Below, in pieces: positions 55,119 to 63,769 of a DNA stretch of 64,000 nt. Location of the stretch: NCBI GenBank assembly GCA_963576725.1, contig OY755240.1:30027932-30091931 (forward strand), in the 5' to 3' direction. Origin of the DNA: Azorinus chamasolen. Lineage: Eukaryota > Mollusca > Bivalvia > Cardiida > Solecurtidae. Each line of letters starts with the position of its first letter. The stretch's first letter is position 1. The notes beneath the pieces are model-generated. The model ran no database searches, had not been told where the DNA came from, and saw nothing but the letters and a program-made list of their open reading frames with translations. The position numbers and the translations under genes are program-made.

Positions 55119-55312
55119 CAGTTAAACCCCGCTAATGCGACCACCTAAAAGAGGTATAATTATGGGTGCTAGATGCGGGTGGTAGCTTAATGCAGGACAA
55201 AAGTAATTCTAGGAGCTTTCTGCATTACTATTATCCTGCATTAAGCGACCACTTGCTTATAAAGACAACCATGTTTATTCATTAAGTGGTCGCATTAGAG
55301 GGGTTTCTACTG
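55119..55312. mobile_element. Family E element
   Basis: CAGTTAAACCCCGCTAATGCG to CGCATTAGAGGGGTTTCTACTG. The core palindrome has lost part of the left arm (AAAGTAATTCTAGGAGC). Confidence 0.8.
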
Positions 55313-55524
55313 TATTACATTTTCTCGGCGGAAGTATACTCGTTTTCTCTAACTTGCCTTAAGACATGTACGAGTATAGCATAAACATGTATTACTCTTC
55401 GGTTTGCGACGGTGTACCAGTCTAACCCATTTATTCCCATAAAATTTAAGGAAAACCCGTCCAGATTTTACTGCCGGATCCATCCATCTTTCTTGTGGAG
55501 GGGTCACAGCAAATACATATTTGA

Positions 55525-55748
55525 TTAACCCTTTACTTCATAAACGCCTTTCTACCCATTTGCAAGCAGAGTAGACCCAGATCAGAGAGCGTCTGATCAG
55601 TGTCTGCTCAGCTTGCTTACGGTATAATATTGATCCGATTCTACTTCAGCTAAATATACATGGGTTATAAATCCATTTTAAGAATTAATCTAATTAATAT
55701 TCATGATGTCATCCTTTCTTTCATGAATATTCATGGGGTAAAGGGTTA
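55525..55748 (+). mobile_element. MITE family J
   Basis: TTAA at 55525-55528 and 55745-55748. The hairpin apex is deleted (GACCCAGATCAGAGAGCG then TCTGATCAGTGTCTGC). Right end ATGAATATTCATGGGGTAAA. Confidence 0.8.
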
Positions 55749-56440
55749 AATTAGCCATTGACATGGATGGGTTCAGCAAACAGTACATATCCTGATCAGA
55801 AGGCTCCTTCATGAGCTCTCTGGTCTTGGTCTACACTATTTGCAAAGTTCCCTTTTAAGTGACACTGGACAAAAATGGGTTAACCCTTTGCCTGAAAGAC
55901 ACACATTTTGACATATTTGCAAACAGAGTAGACCCAGATATGGGCCTGCTCTGGTTACTCCTTGGTTTATTTAGCTCTAGATCTACAGTTTCTGTCTTGA
56001 CCAAAACCTCTCTTGTTAATAAGCAAATATGAGATATATTCAGCTAACTGATATTCACAAAATCACTACATTTGTATTTTGTGCTTGGATTTTAATAAAA
56101 TGTAAACAGTTACAGTTTAACCTTTTTTAACCTTTTAAAATTACTACTACTACCACTGGCAACAACCTTTATATTTGAATATAAGAATTCATTGAATATA
56201 AGATCATTTCATTTCAGGTAAGAAAATGGTTAATGGCCTTTGGCTGACACAAAACACTGCGTCTCCATTTCGGAATGCGAAATCGTTTGATATTTAGCGA
56301 TATTTATTGACTTAATCAAAATTTAATGTTTTACGGAAATACAACATGCAGTTGAGTGCCCTCAAATGAAACTGGCCTACGTGTCGGCTATCAGCATCTC
56401 TGTTCTAGTTCGCGATCATCTGTGCAAACAGTTTTGATTC
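55749..56440. repeat. Hairpin remnant and paralogue of the 38.2-40.2-kb block
   Basis: Hairpin remnant at 55775-55842. From 55970 to 56430 the sequence matches 38290-38395 plus 39570-40210 (GTTTCTGTCTTGACCAAAACC, ATCACTACATTTGTATTTTG, CAACATGCAGTTGAGTGCCC). It lacks the ~1.2-kb insertion and most of the trinucleotide array. Confidence 0.7.
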
Positions 56441-56575
56441 GGATGACCTGATCAGACTGCTCCTAAAGGAGCGTTCTGTTTTACTTTCACATTGCTTTAA
56501 GCAGCCACCTGCCTTTAACACAAACTACTTTATGTAATTTAGTGGCCGTTATAGAGATGTTTTACTGTATATACA
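56415..56575. mobile_element. Chimeric hairpin: variant C left arm, E2 right arm
   Basis: GATCAGACTGCTCCTAAAGG is the left arm and apex of a C-type hairpin. It runs straight into GAGCGTTCTGTTTTACTTTC, the right arm of E2 (compare 27473-27500), and on to the E2 right end GTTATAGAGATGTTTTACTG. Confidence 0.8.
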
Positions 56576-56578
56576 TTA

Positions 56579-56815
56579 CAGTTGAACTTCTATATCTCGA
56601 ACTCGGTATAACTCAAACTTCTGGATAACTCGAAGTAAAAGCTCGGTTCTTCCAAACTTTACAACACAGAATTGTTTTTAAAATGTATGAGTATCACTGC
56701 ATATATCTAGAAACAACATAACTTTAGACCTGCATTTAGCTGTGAACTTGAGAAATAGTTCAGATTAGAAATAGAAAGACTCGAGTCTTTGTTATCTAGA
56801 AGTAATCTACAGCAA
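56579..56815. mobile_element. Family L element, truncated
   Basis: CAGTTGAACTTCTATATCTCG at the left. The inner part is reduced (ACTTTAGACCTGCATTTAGC) and the right end decayed (CTTTGTTATCTAGAAG). Confidence 0.65.
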
Positions 56816-56883
56816 TGCTGTAATTCTTAAACTATTTCTTCTTCTTCCATTTCCTTTAGGAAACAATGTCAAAGTGTCATATA

Positions 56884-57566
56884 CAGTTGAACTTCGATAT
56901 CTCGAACTCGGATAACTCGAACTTCGGAATAACTCGAACAAAAGGTTCAGTCCTTCCAAAACTTACAATACAAAATTGCTCTAAAATGTATCGCTACATA
57001 TACAGTGCTCCCTCCCTACAACGGCCCTCTCAATAACGATTCCCTCTTTACAACAACGCATGTCACTGTTTCCGAAACAACAAGGCTCCAGAAACAACTT
57101 CTTTCCATCGTATTTTCTTTATGCCTCCATCAAACCCTATGTTGTGACCACTCTTTAGAATCGTCACTTTGTGACGATTTTAAAGAGTGGTCACAACATA
57201 GGGTTTGATAGAGGCATAACGGTTTTAGTTCTCGAAATACACCTTATCTGGGGAATTGCAAACAAGCTAATTATGTTTGATTGTCCCTCCCTATAACAAC
57301 TCCCTCTGAATAAAACATACAATCTTCGTATCCCAAAGGGTGCCGTTGTAGAGAGGGAGCACTGTATATAGGAACACATGTGACAGGTTAATACAGATCT
57401 AAAGTAATGCTGAAAGCTCCTACAGGAGCTTTCAGCATTACTTTAGACATGTATTAAGCTGTTGCCTTGAGAAATTATTCAGATTAGATATCGGGTGACT
57501 CGAACTTCTCTTATCTCGAACTAAATTGTATGGTCCCTTGAAGTTCGAGTTATCGAAGTTCAACTG
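56884..57566. mobile_element. Family L element containing M, which contains D
   Basis: Left CAGTTGAACTTCGATATCTCG and right CGAGTTATCGAAGTTCAACTG. Palindrome CTAAAGTAATGCTGAAAGC ... GCTTTCAGCATTACTTTAG with apex AGCTCCTACAGGAGCT (57415-57430). Interrupted at 57003-57364. Confidence 0.85.
57003..57364. mobile_element. Family M element nested in L
   Basis: CAGTGCTCCCTCCCTACAACG to CGTTGTAGAGAGGGAGCACTG, flanked by TA at 57001-57002 and 57365-57366. Its centre holds a family D palindrome (57121-57217) with arms CCATCAAACCCTATGTTGTG / CACAACATAGGGTTTGATAG. Confidence 0.88.
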
Positions 57567-57640
57567 TAGTTTAGATCCTTATGAGACGCCGAGTTATTGA
57601 GCTTCTCATCTGGATCCAAACTATGTGCAGAGGTCAATCA
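57567..57640. repeat. Family H hairpin
   Basis: TTTAGATCCTTATGAGACGCC and TTCTCATCTGGATCCAAAC, directly abutting the L right end. Confidence 0.65.
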
Positions 57641-57669
57641 TTAATTCTTCAGTAGAGTGCTGAAGGTTA

Positions 57670-57785
57670 ACGTTAAGCAGAGCTACAGATAAGATGTGTA
57701 AATAAATGAAACATTTTCAAGAATAACTCCTTTATTTCTACCCCAAACCCTATACTGTGACGACTCTTTAGAATCGTCTCGAATG
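57670..57785. mobile_element. Family D, left half only
   Basis: CAGAGCTACAGATAAGATGTG starts at 57678. The left palindrome arm ACCCCAAACCCTATACTGTG proceeds to the apex GAATCGTCTCGAA, where it stops. Confidence 0.75.
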
Positions 57786-57888
57786 ACTTCGCAGTGATGG
57801 TTATATCATCCATAAATGCCCTTGTTGGTGGTTGGATAGTTCCTGGAGCCATCTTTGGTCCCCGTACTGCATGGATTATATGATTCAC
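57778..57888 (-). pseudogene. Reverse transcriptase scrap
   Basis: About 37 codons on the minus strand reading VRGPKMAPGTIQPP then RAFMDDITIT. [Y/F]MDD is the RT catalytic box, and RGPKM..G..QPP.RAFMDD is a recognisable retroelement context. It starts exactly where the D palindrome is broken. No other RT motif is attached. Confidence 0.65.
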
Positions 57889-57984
57889 TCTGAATATTCA
57901 GCGTTGAAATGTTTAAATTCTAGTCGTATAACCAGTCCTACATTATATCTTTATTAACCTTTATCCCACTATCAGTCAGCTCGT

Positions 57985-58056
57985 ATTTGCAAACAGATTG
58001 GATCCAGATGAGACGCCGAGTAACTCGGCGTCTCATCAGGATCCAAATTGTTTGAC
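57985..58056. repeat. Family H/B hairpin
   Basis: AACAGATTGGATCCAGATGA and TCATCAGGATCCAAATTGTT, apex CGCCGAGTAACTCGGCG. Only scraps of the surrounding element remain. Confidence 0.8.
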
Positions 58057-58156
58057 ACTCAGTCAATAGTATCGCATCGGACGTAGTCACAATTGAAAAG
58101 TTCAAACTTTGAGGTGACATGATTTTTTTTACACCAAAATCATGGTTAAAAAATAA

Positions 58157-58396
58157 CCCTTTCCCTGTTCTGTGTTTAGTACCTATTTCAATACCTACTG
58201 AATATTCACGGAAAAAGTAGTTGTAATGAAATAATGAAGGTTGAACATAGTTACCATTTTAGAAAATAAAGAAACAGAGATTTAAAATTCTACTAGGAAA
58301 CTGACCCTGATCACACAGCACTTATACGAGACGTCTGATCTGGGTCTACTCTGTTTGCAAATGCGTGGAAACAAGTTTACATCAGGGTCAGGGTTA
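58157..58396 (-). mobile_element. MITE family A, inverted
   Basis: AACCCTTTCCCTGTTCTGTG at the left and TTTACATCAGGGTCAGGGTTAA at the right. The hairpin is partly decayed (CTGACCCTGATCACACAGC / GTCTGATCTGGGTCTACTC). Confidence 0.7.
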
Positions 58397-58477
58397 ACAA
58401 GCAATCACAGACAGTAAAGAATGATCTATTGCACGATAAGATGACATTTGTTTCACGTGCAAAACACTTGTCGACAC

Positions 58478-58674
58478 TAACCCTTACAGTGCTGACTTTT
58501 CAAATGGACCATTCCAAATTTCTTATGGTGAATATATAGGGATTTTTCAAAATAAAAGTGTAATATGACAAGCAGTGCAGACCCTGCTGAGAGGGCGCAT
58601 ATAGTACTAGGTCCTCGTCTGGGTCTACACTGTTAATAACATTAGTGACTAGTGTCTCGCACTGTAAGGGTTAA
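58478..58674 (+). mobile_element. TTAA-type MITE, separate family
   Basis: CTAACCCTTACAGTGCTGAC to GTCTCGCACTGTAAGGGTTAA. Hairpin GCAGTGCAGACCCTGCTGAG / CTCGTCTGGGTCTACACTGT. The same layout as other TTAA elements but no other copy in the window. Confidence 0.65.
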
Positions 58675-58971
58675 ACAATGTACCGACTACTAAGGGAGAG
58701 AACACCTACGAGCATTATGTTACAAGAATCAAAAGTTATCTCCCAGGTACCCCTCTAGAAGGATGTCACCAGAAAGTGACTCACAGGGCTTGCTGTAACT
58801 GGAGAAGCTGTGATTACCTTTGCAAACAGTTAAGATCCTGAGGAGACACCGAGTTAATCGGATGATTCATCAACACCCAATCTGCTTGATACTCCATTTA
58901 TGTTTTGAGAAGAAATTGAAAGAAAGCTCAGCCTGAAACTTAAAGCAGGTGAGCCATTAATTGGCACCAAA
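58675..58971. other. No gene; decayed H hairpin
   Basis: Hairpin remnant at about 58820-58890 (AAGATCCTGAGGAGACACC / GATGATTCATCAACACCC) with GCTGTGATTACCTTTGCAAA upstream, as in other H copies. Nothing else recognised. Confidence 0.45.
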
Positions 58972-59139
58972 AGAGTTGCTTAATGCAGTTCTAAAGTAAT
59001 AATAAAAGCTCCTATAGGAGCTTTTAGCATTACTTTAGACCTGCATTAAGCTGTGAGTTTGAGAAATTGTCCAGATTAGAAATCTGTTGTCTCGAAATAA
59101 TTTGTATGCTAGAAGTTCGAGATACCGAAGTTCAACTGT
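58972..59139. mobile_element. Family L element, right part
   Basis: Core palindrome TTCTAAAGTAATAATAAAAGC ... CATTACTTTAGA with apex AGCTCCTATAGGAGCT, ending CCGAAGTTCAACTGTAG. It leads directly into the 54-bp satellite. Confidence 0.8.
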
Positions 59140-59520
59140 AGTTTGAACCTCGGCGAGATGCCATGCACTTGGTGTCTCATCTGACTCGTACTACAGTAGA
59201 ACCTCGGCGAGATGCCATGCACTTGGTGTCTCATCTGGCTCGTACTACAGTAGAACCTCGGCGAGATGCCATGCACTTGGTGTCTCATCTGGCTCGTACT
59301 ACAGTAGAACCTCGGCGAGATGCCATGCACTTGGTGTCTCATCTGACTCGTACTACAGTAGAACCTCGGCGAGATGCCATGCACTTGGTGTCTCATCTGA
59401 CTCGTACTACAGTAGAACCTCGGCGAGATGCCATGCACTTGGTGTCTCATCTGGCTCGTACTACAGTAGAACCTCGGCGAGATGCCATGCACTTGGTGTC
59501 TCATCTGACTCGTACTACAG
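59140..59520. repeat. 54-bp satellite, 7 near-identical copies, open on both strands
   Basis: Unit: AGAACCTCGGCGAGATGCC, ATGCACTTGGTGTCTCATC, TG[A/G]CTCGTACTACAGT. The A/G position is almost the only variable base (order A,G,G,A,A,G,A). Because 54 is a multiple of 3, both strands stay open for 131 codons with an 18-residue period. No signal peptide, start context or homology supports a protein. Confidence 0.92.
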
Positions 59521-59707
59521 TAGAACCTGTCTTAAGCGGCCATAAACAGGAGGTCTAGTTATGTAAGGCAGGCGGTAGCTTAATGCTGGCCAACATGAAT
59601 GCAGCAAGCTCCTGTATGAACATTTTGCATTACTTTTGTCCTGCATTAAACAACCGCTTTGAAACTAATGTGTTCAATAAAAATGGCCCTTTAGGACAGG
59701 TTCTACT
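59518..59707. mobile_element. Family E element
   Basis: CAGTAGAACCTGTCTTAAGCG to CCCTTTAGGACAGGTTCTACTG. Core GCAGCAAGCTCCTGTATGAAC partly decayed. Its left end is shared with the last unit of the 54-bp satellite. Confidence 0.8.
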
Positions 59708-59929
59708 GTACTTAAAAACAAGTACTACATTCGTCCGTAGTGTACGGAATTTTTAACCCTTTCTCATGAGTATTCATGTGGGAAATAGTGTCAACATGAA
59801 TACCAATAAGCTACCAAGAGGCGTCTCCATGAGGGAAAGGCTTAAAACTGGAGGTACTACATGTACAGCCTTGGTGCTCAATGATACTCTACTCTATTTG
59901 CAAATGCTTGAAAACAGGTTTAACCCTTT

Positions 59930-60174
59930 CCCTCATATAAACGTGTTTTCACGCATTTGCAAACAGAGTAGACCCAGATCAGACGGCTCCTAGAAGAGCC
60001 GTCTGATCAGGGTCTACTATGTTTGCTAATATAATATAATTTCAGAGATATGTGCCTTTACTTTCTAAACGGGCTGCAATGTTCCACCTCCCATATTCCA
60101 TTATAACTATTTTGTCCATGAATATTCAGTAGGTATTGAAATTTGGAATAAATATAGAACAGGGAAAGGGTTAA
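59930..60174 (+). mobile_element. MITE family A, intact reference copy
   Basis: TTAA at both ends; 237 bp between them. CCCTTTCCCTCATATAAACG at the left and AACAGGGAAAGGG at the right. Hairpin 59956-60026: GCAAACAGAGTAGACCCAGA / TCAGGGTCTACTATGTTTGC, apex GGCTCCTAGAAGAGCC. Confidence 0.88.
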
Positions 60175-60357
60175 GTGAAGGAAAGGGTTAAGGAGTACAC
60201 TCAATTGAAGAGCAAGAGATCCAAAAGAAGTTTCTTTGTCCCGGGATACCTTAATGCGGGACTTCAAACAACTCAAAACTAAAATCTATTTATTAGATAG
60301 TGTAGAACCTCTCTTTAGCGAATAATAAATCAATAAACACTTATTTCTCAAACAAAC

Positions 60358-60536
60358 TGGGTCCATGCTTGTAAAGCTTTTAGTTGAGTCTGAGTTTCGT
60401 TCTCAAGCTTTTGATTGGTCAGATTTGAGTTCTCAAGCTTTTGATTTGTCAGATTTGAGCCAAAGGCTCAAATCTGACCAATCAAAAACTTGAGAACGAA
60501 CTCAGACTCAACTAAACGGTTTATAAGCATGGACCC
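60358..60536. mobile_element. ~180-bp foldback element, copy 2
   Basis: Same structure as 7208-7386: GGTCCATGCTTGTAAAGC / GGTTTATAAGCATGGACC at the ends and GATTTGAGCCAAAGGCTCAAATC at the centre. Confidence 0.85.
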
Positions 60537-60861
60537 TGGTAACTGCTAAATACAACAAGAAAATAACGCGGTATTTTTTCTGCATAGTTTTGTATTGCAT
60601 TCAACTACCACATGCCTGAAAATTTATACACCTCTGGTTTGTTTTTGTCAATGATTTAGACCTCTTGAAAATGCATATTTTAAAGATGTTTCTTCTATCA
60701 ATATGATACTGCTTGCTGTGAATGGATGGCCCTTGTTCTTTATTGTTACAGTTAAACACCTCTAAATCAGATTTTGAATATACATGTAGAAGATATTTTA
60801 GGCAGGTGGCTGCTGAATGCAAGGCGAAAGTCATGCAGAAAGCTCTTCTGGAATCTCTAGC
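60537..60861. other. Unassigned sequence and partial E element
   Basis: The only recognisable item is CAGTTAAACACCTCTAAATCAG ... GCAGGTGGCTGCTGAATGCA (60748-60850), the left part of an E element that stops in the repeat array. Confidence 0.5.
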
Positions 60862-61740
60862 AGCAACAACAACAGAAACAACAACATAACAGCAACACTA
60901 ACATGAGACACAACAAAACAGCTGCAACAATATTATCAGCATGCTACACCTGCTTTTACACTCTACACATGCTGCAGCAACAATATGAAGAACAAAATAG
61001 CAGCAGCAACAACATGATGAACAAAATAGTAGCACCAACAACAAGATGAACAAAATAGCAGCACCAACAACATGAAGAACAAAATAGCTGCAAACACACC
61101 ATGAAAAACACATCAGTAACAACAACAATGTGAAGAACGAAACAGCTGCAAAAACAATAGGAATAAGACTTCAGGAAGGAGATGGCCAACAATTAATCAG
61201 CAACAGCAAGATGAACACCATAATTGCTGCAACAACAACATAAAGAATAACCCGAGCAAGATATCAGTGATGAAAACAATATGAACGAAATAGCTGCAAC
61301 GATAACATGAAGGCATTTGAACACAACAGCAGCACCACCATGAATTACACATCAGCAACAACATTAACACCAATAACACGATATCAGGAACAAGATGGCT
61401 GCAAAACAGTGTCAACAACAAATCAACAATAAGAACACGAACAATAAAACAGCTGCAACAACAATATAAAAATATGAAGTAGAAAATATCTATAACAACA
61501 ACATGAACAAAATAGCTGCAAAACAACACGAACAACACATCAGTAAAAGAAATAACATGAAAAACGAAATAGCTGCAGCGACAACATAAACAAGACATCA
61601 GCAGTAGCAACAACAACATGAATAACACATCAACAACAACAAAACAGCATCAATCCCAACACTGTAGCAACAACAACATAAACAACACCATAAATGCACC
61701 GCCAACATGAACAACAACATACCTACAGGAATAACGATAG
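60862..61740. repeat. Degenerate CAA/GCA-rich array
   Basis: Repeats of CAACAACATGAACAAAATAG and GCTGCAACAACAACATGAA with variable ~27-30-bp spacing. Minus-strand ORFs (76-143 codons, rich in Leu, Cys, Phe, Val) are by-products of the triplet composition, not membrane-protein genes. Confidence 0.85.
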
Positions 61741-61941
61741 CAAGGGAGCCTTTTCAAAGAAAAACGGATCGCAACGTCAGCAATTTTCTTGACAGTCATC
61801 TGTAAAATCCGCCAGTCTGTTAACATTATCTGACCTTGCAGACCTTGGCCAGACGCCATGTCTACATGGGTGTGATTGGTCTGTATCTACTCTGTAAGGT
61901 TCGAAGCTTCTCTCGCAAATAACTCGGCTCATAAAAACATA
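61741..61941. other. No gene recognised
   Basis: A decayed hairpin may lie around 61834-61900 (CAGACCTTGGCCAGACGCC / GATTGGTCTGTATCTACTC). Otherwise unremarkable. Confidence 0.35.
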
Positions 61942-62146
61942 CAGTAAAACCCCTCTAATGCGACCACCTAAAAGAGGTATAATTCTGGGTGGTATATGCA
62001 GGTGGTAGCTTAATGCAGGACAAAAGTTATGCAGAAAGCTCCTAAAGGAACTTTTTGCATTACTTTTGTCCTGCATTAAGCAACCACCTGCTTATAAAGA
62101 CATTCATATTTATTCGTTAAGTGGTCGCATTCGAGGGGTACTACTG
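61942..62146. mobile_element. Family E element, intact
   Basis: CAGTAAAACCCCTCTAATGCG to CGCATTCGAGGGGTACTACTG, flanked by TA. Long palindrome TAGCTTAATGCAGGACAAAAG ... CTTTTGTCCTGCATTAAG, with apex AGCTCCTAAAGGAACT. Confidence 0.85.
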
Positions 62147-62159
62147 TATTTGAACTTTG

Positions 62160-62399
62160 GTCAACCTTTTCCCTCTTGCAAACGATTTGTAAGTCTTTGC
62201 AAACAGAATAGACCCAGGTCAGACGGCTTCTGTAGGAACCGTCTGATCTAGATCTGCTGTGTTTGCTTATGAGATTATGATAGACCAGACTCTGCAATTT
62301 CTACCAATACCAACCGATTCTGTGTATGAATGCCATTTTATAAAAAAAAAACCCAAAACAAACAGATAATAAGTAGGCTATCCATTGTTTCATTATTTC
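62160..62399 (+). mobile_element. Diverged A/J MITE with hairpin
   Basis: TCAACCTTTTCCCTCTTGCA at the left; hairpin 62196-62266 (GCAAACAGAATAGACCCAGG / TCTAGATCTGCTGTGTTTGC). The right half is degenerate. Confidence 0.6.
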
Positions 62400-62606
62400 T
62401 TAACCCTTTCGCTGCCAATGCCGGATCTGTGATTACCTTTGCAAACAGTTTGGATCCAGATGAGAACTCGGCGTCTCATCAGGATCCAAACTGTTTGTTA
62501 CTGTTACTATGTTTTTGAAACAAAAATGAAGAAAATAAAAAAAATCAAAAAATTATAGCAGACGACAAAGTTAGCAGACGACAGAGTTTGGCAGCGAAAG
62601 GGTTAA
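62400..62606 (+). mobile_element. MITE family H, intact
   Basis: TTAA at both ends; CCCTTTCGCTGCCAATGCC and GGCAGCGAAAGGG are terminal inverted repeats. Hairpin GCAAACAGTTTGGATCCAGA / TCAGGATCCAAACTGTTTG with apex shortened to GAACTCGGCGTC. Confidence 0.85.
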
Positions 62607-62689
62607 TCAAATATTCAACATGGAAATGGTTAATCCTTTATCGTGCTGAAAATGGTGTCAGCTCAAACTTTGATTTGCTGCAGTTTTTA

Positions 62690-63350
62690 AAATACCTCGA
62701 TTTGTTAAAAAAAACTGCCAGGACCCTGATGGGACGCCGAGTTACTCGACGTCTCATCTGAATGCAATCTGTTTGGAAATACTAGTCAGGTAGAATATAA
62801 CGATAACACATAAATAACACATAAATAACACATACGTAACACATACATGTGCGTTATCAAAAACTAACATTAGAATCGTCGTGGTTACAGTATAGGGTTT
62901 GATGGAGAAGAGAGGATTCTAAAGAGTGGTTACAGTATAGGATGTGATAGAGAAATAAAGGAGATATTCTTGAGAAGAAAAAAATACCCATCTTATTTTG
63001 ATCTCTAATAACATACCGGGTAAACACGACCAATGTTCGTCTCGGCAGACTTTTCTCACAAGTGTTCGCTTCCGATATATCATCGAATTGATCCCTTTTC
63101 TTCATATAAACGCATTTTCACGCATTTGCAAACAAAGCAGACCCTGATCAGACGGCTCCAAAAGGAGCCGTCTGATCAGGGTCTGCTTTGTTTTTGCTTA
63201 TGAAATAATGTAGACATGACTCTATAGTTTCTACCAATACCACACATTCATGCGTACATATACATGTACCTATATATAAAATAATAAATATTCATAAATA
63301 GTCATTATTTCTTTACCAAATATTGAACAAGGAAAGGGTTATTACTAACA
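62690..63350. repeat. H hairpin, broken D palindrome and an A/J MITE
   Basis: H hairpin 62711-62773. D at 62873-62965 has one arm duplicated in the same sense (GGTTACAGTATAGG twice). MITE at about 63093-63345 has the most perfect type A hairpin of the window: AAGCAGACCCTGATCAGACG / CGTCTGATCAGGGTCTGCTT (63136-63192). The MITE lies between two copies of a ~85-bp segment (AACATACCGGGTAAACAC at 63010, AACATACCGGGTTAACACC at 63349). Confidence 0.65.
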
Positions 63351-63640
63351 TACCGGGTTAACACCGGTAGACTTATCTCACAAGTGTTCACTACCGATAT
63401 ATTATCGAATTTATTACTATAATTACTGTAACAGGCGAATACATTCCATTCCGCCCACCTGATGACGTCATTGAAAAACTCCAGCTTCAGAAAAAACACA
63501 CAAAAAACGCTACAAACAATTGATTTTCAACTTGAGCTGTATGGTGAATTGATGGCACATGTAGTCCAGTCGATTGTTCTAAAAAGATTATTTGCATGTT
63601 TGCCACGTTTGCATGTTCGATCAAAGTTTTGAGAAACTAT
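63351..63640. other. No gene recognised
   Basis: Apart from the duplicated ~85-bp segment at its start, this stretch shows no repeat, hairpin or exon I can support. Confidence 0.4.
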
Positions 63641-63649
63641 AATGACAGA

Positions 63650-63730
63650 AAGATTGGACCCAGATGAGACGCCGAGTTACTCGGCGCCAAGTTTGTCGGC
63701 GTCTCGTCTGGATCCAAACTGTTTTCAAAT
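63650..63730. repeat. Family H/B hairpin with enlarged apex
   Basis: GATTGGACCCAGATGAGACG and CGTCTCGTCTGGATCCAAAC are the arms. The usual apex CCGAGTTACTCGG is followed by an extra CGCCAAGTTTGTCGG. Confidence 0.75.
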
Positions 63731-63769
63731 GCGAGTCAAGTCGCGGGTTTAGGTTTCTACTCGTTCCAA

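Noticed and set aside
59109..59558. Two 131-codon ORFs on opposite strands with 18-residue repeats
   Set aside because: They arise because the satellite period (54 bp) is a multiple of 3 without stops. No start context, signal peptide or homology.
60898..61628. Minus-strand Leu/Cys/Phe-rich ORFs that look like membrane proteins
   Set aside because: They are translations of a degenerate CAA/GCA-type repeat; composition alone explains the hydrophobicity.
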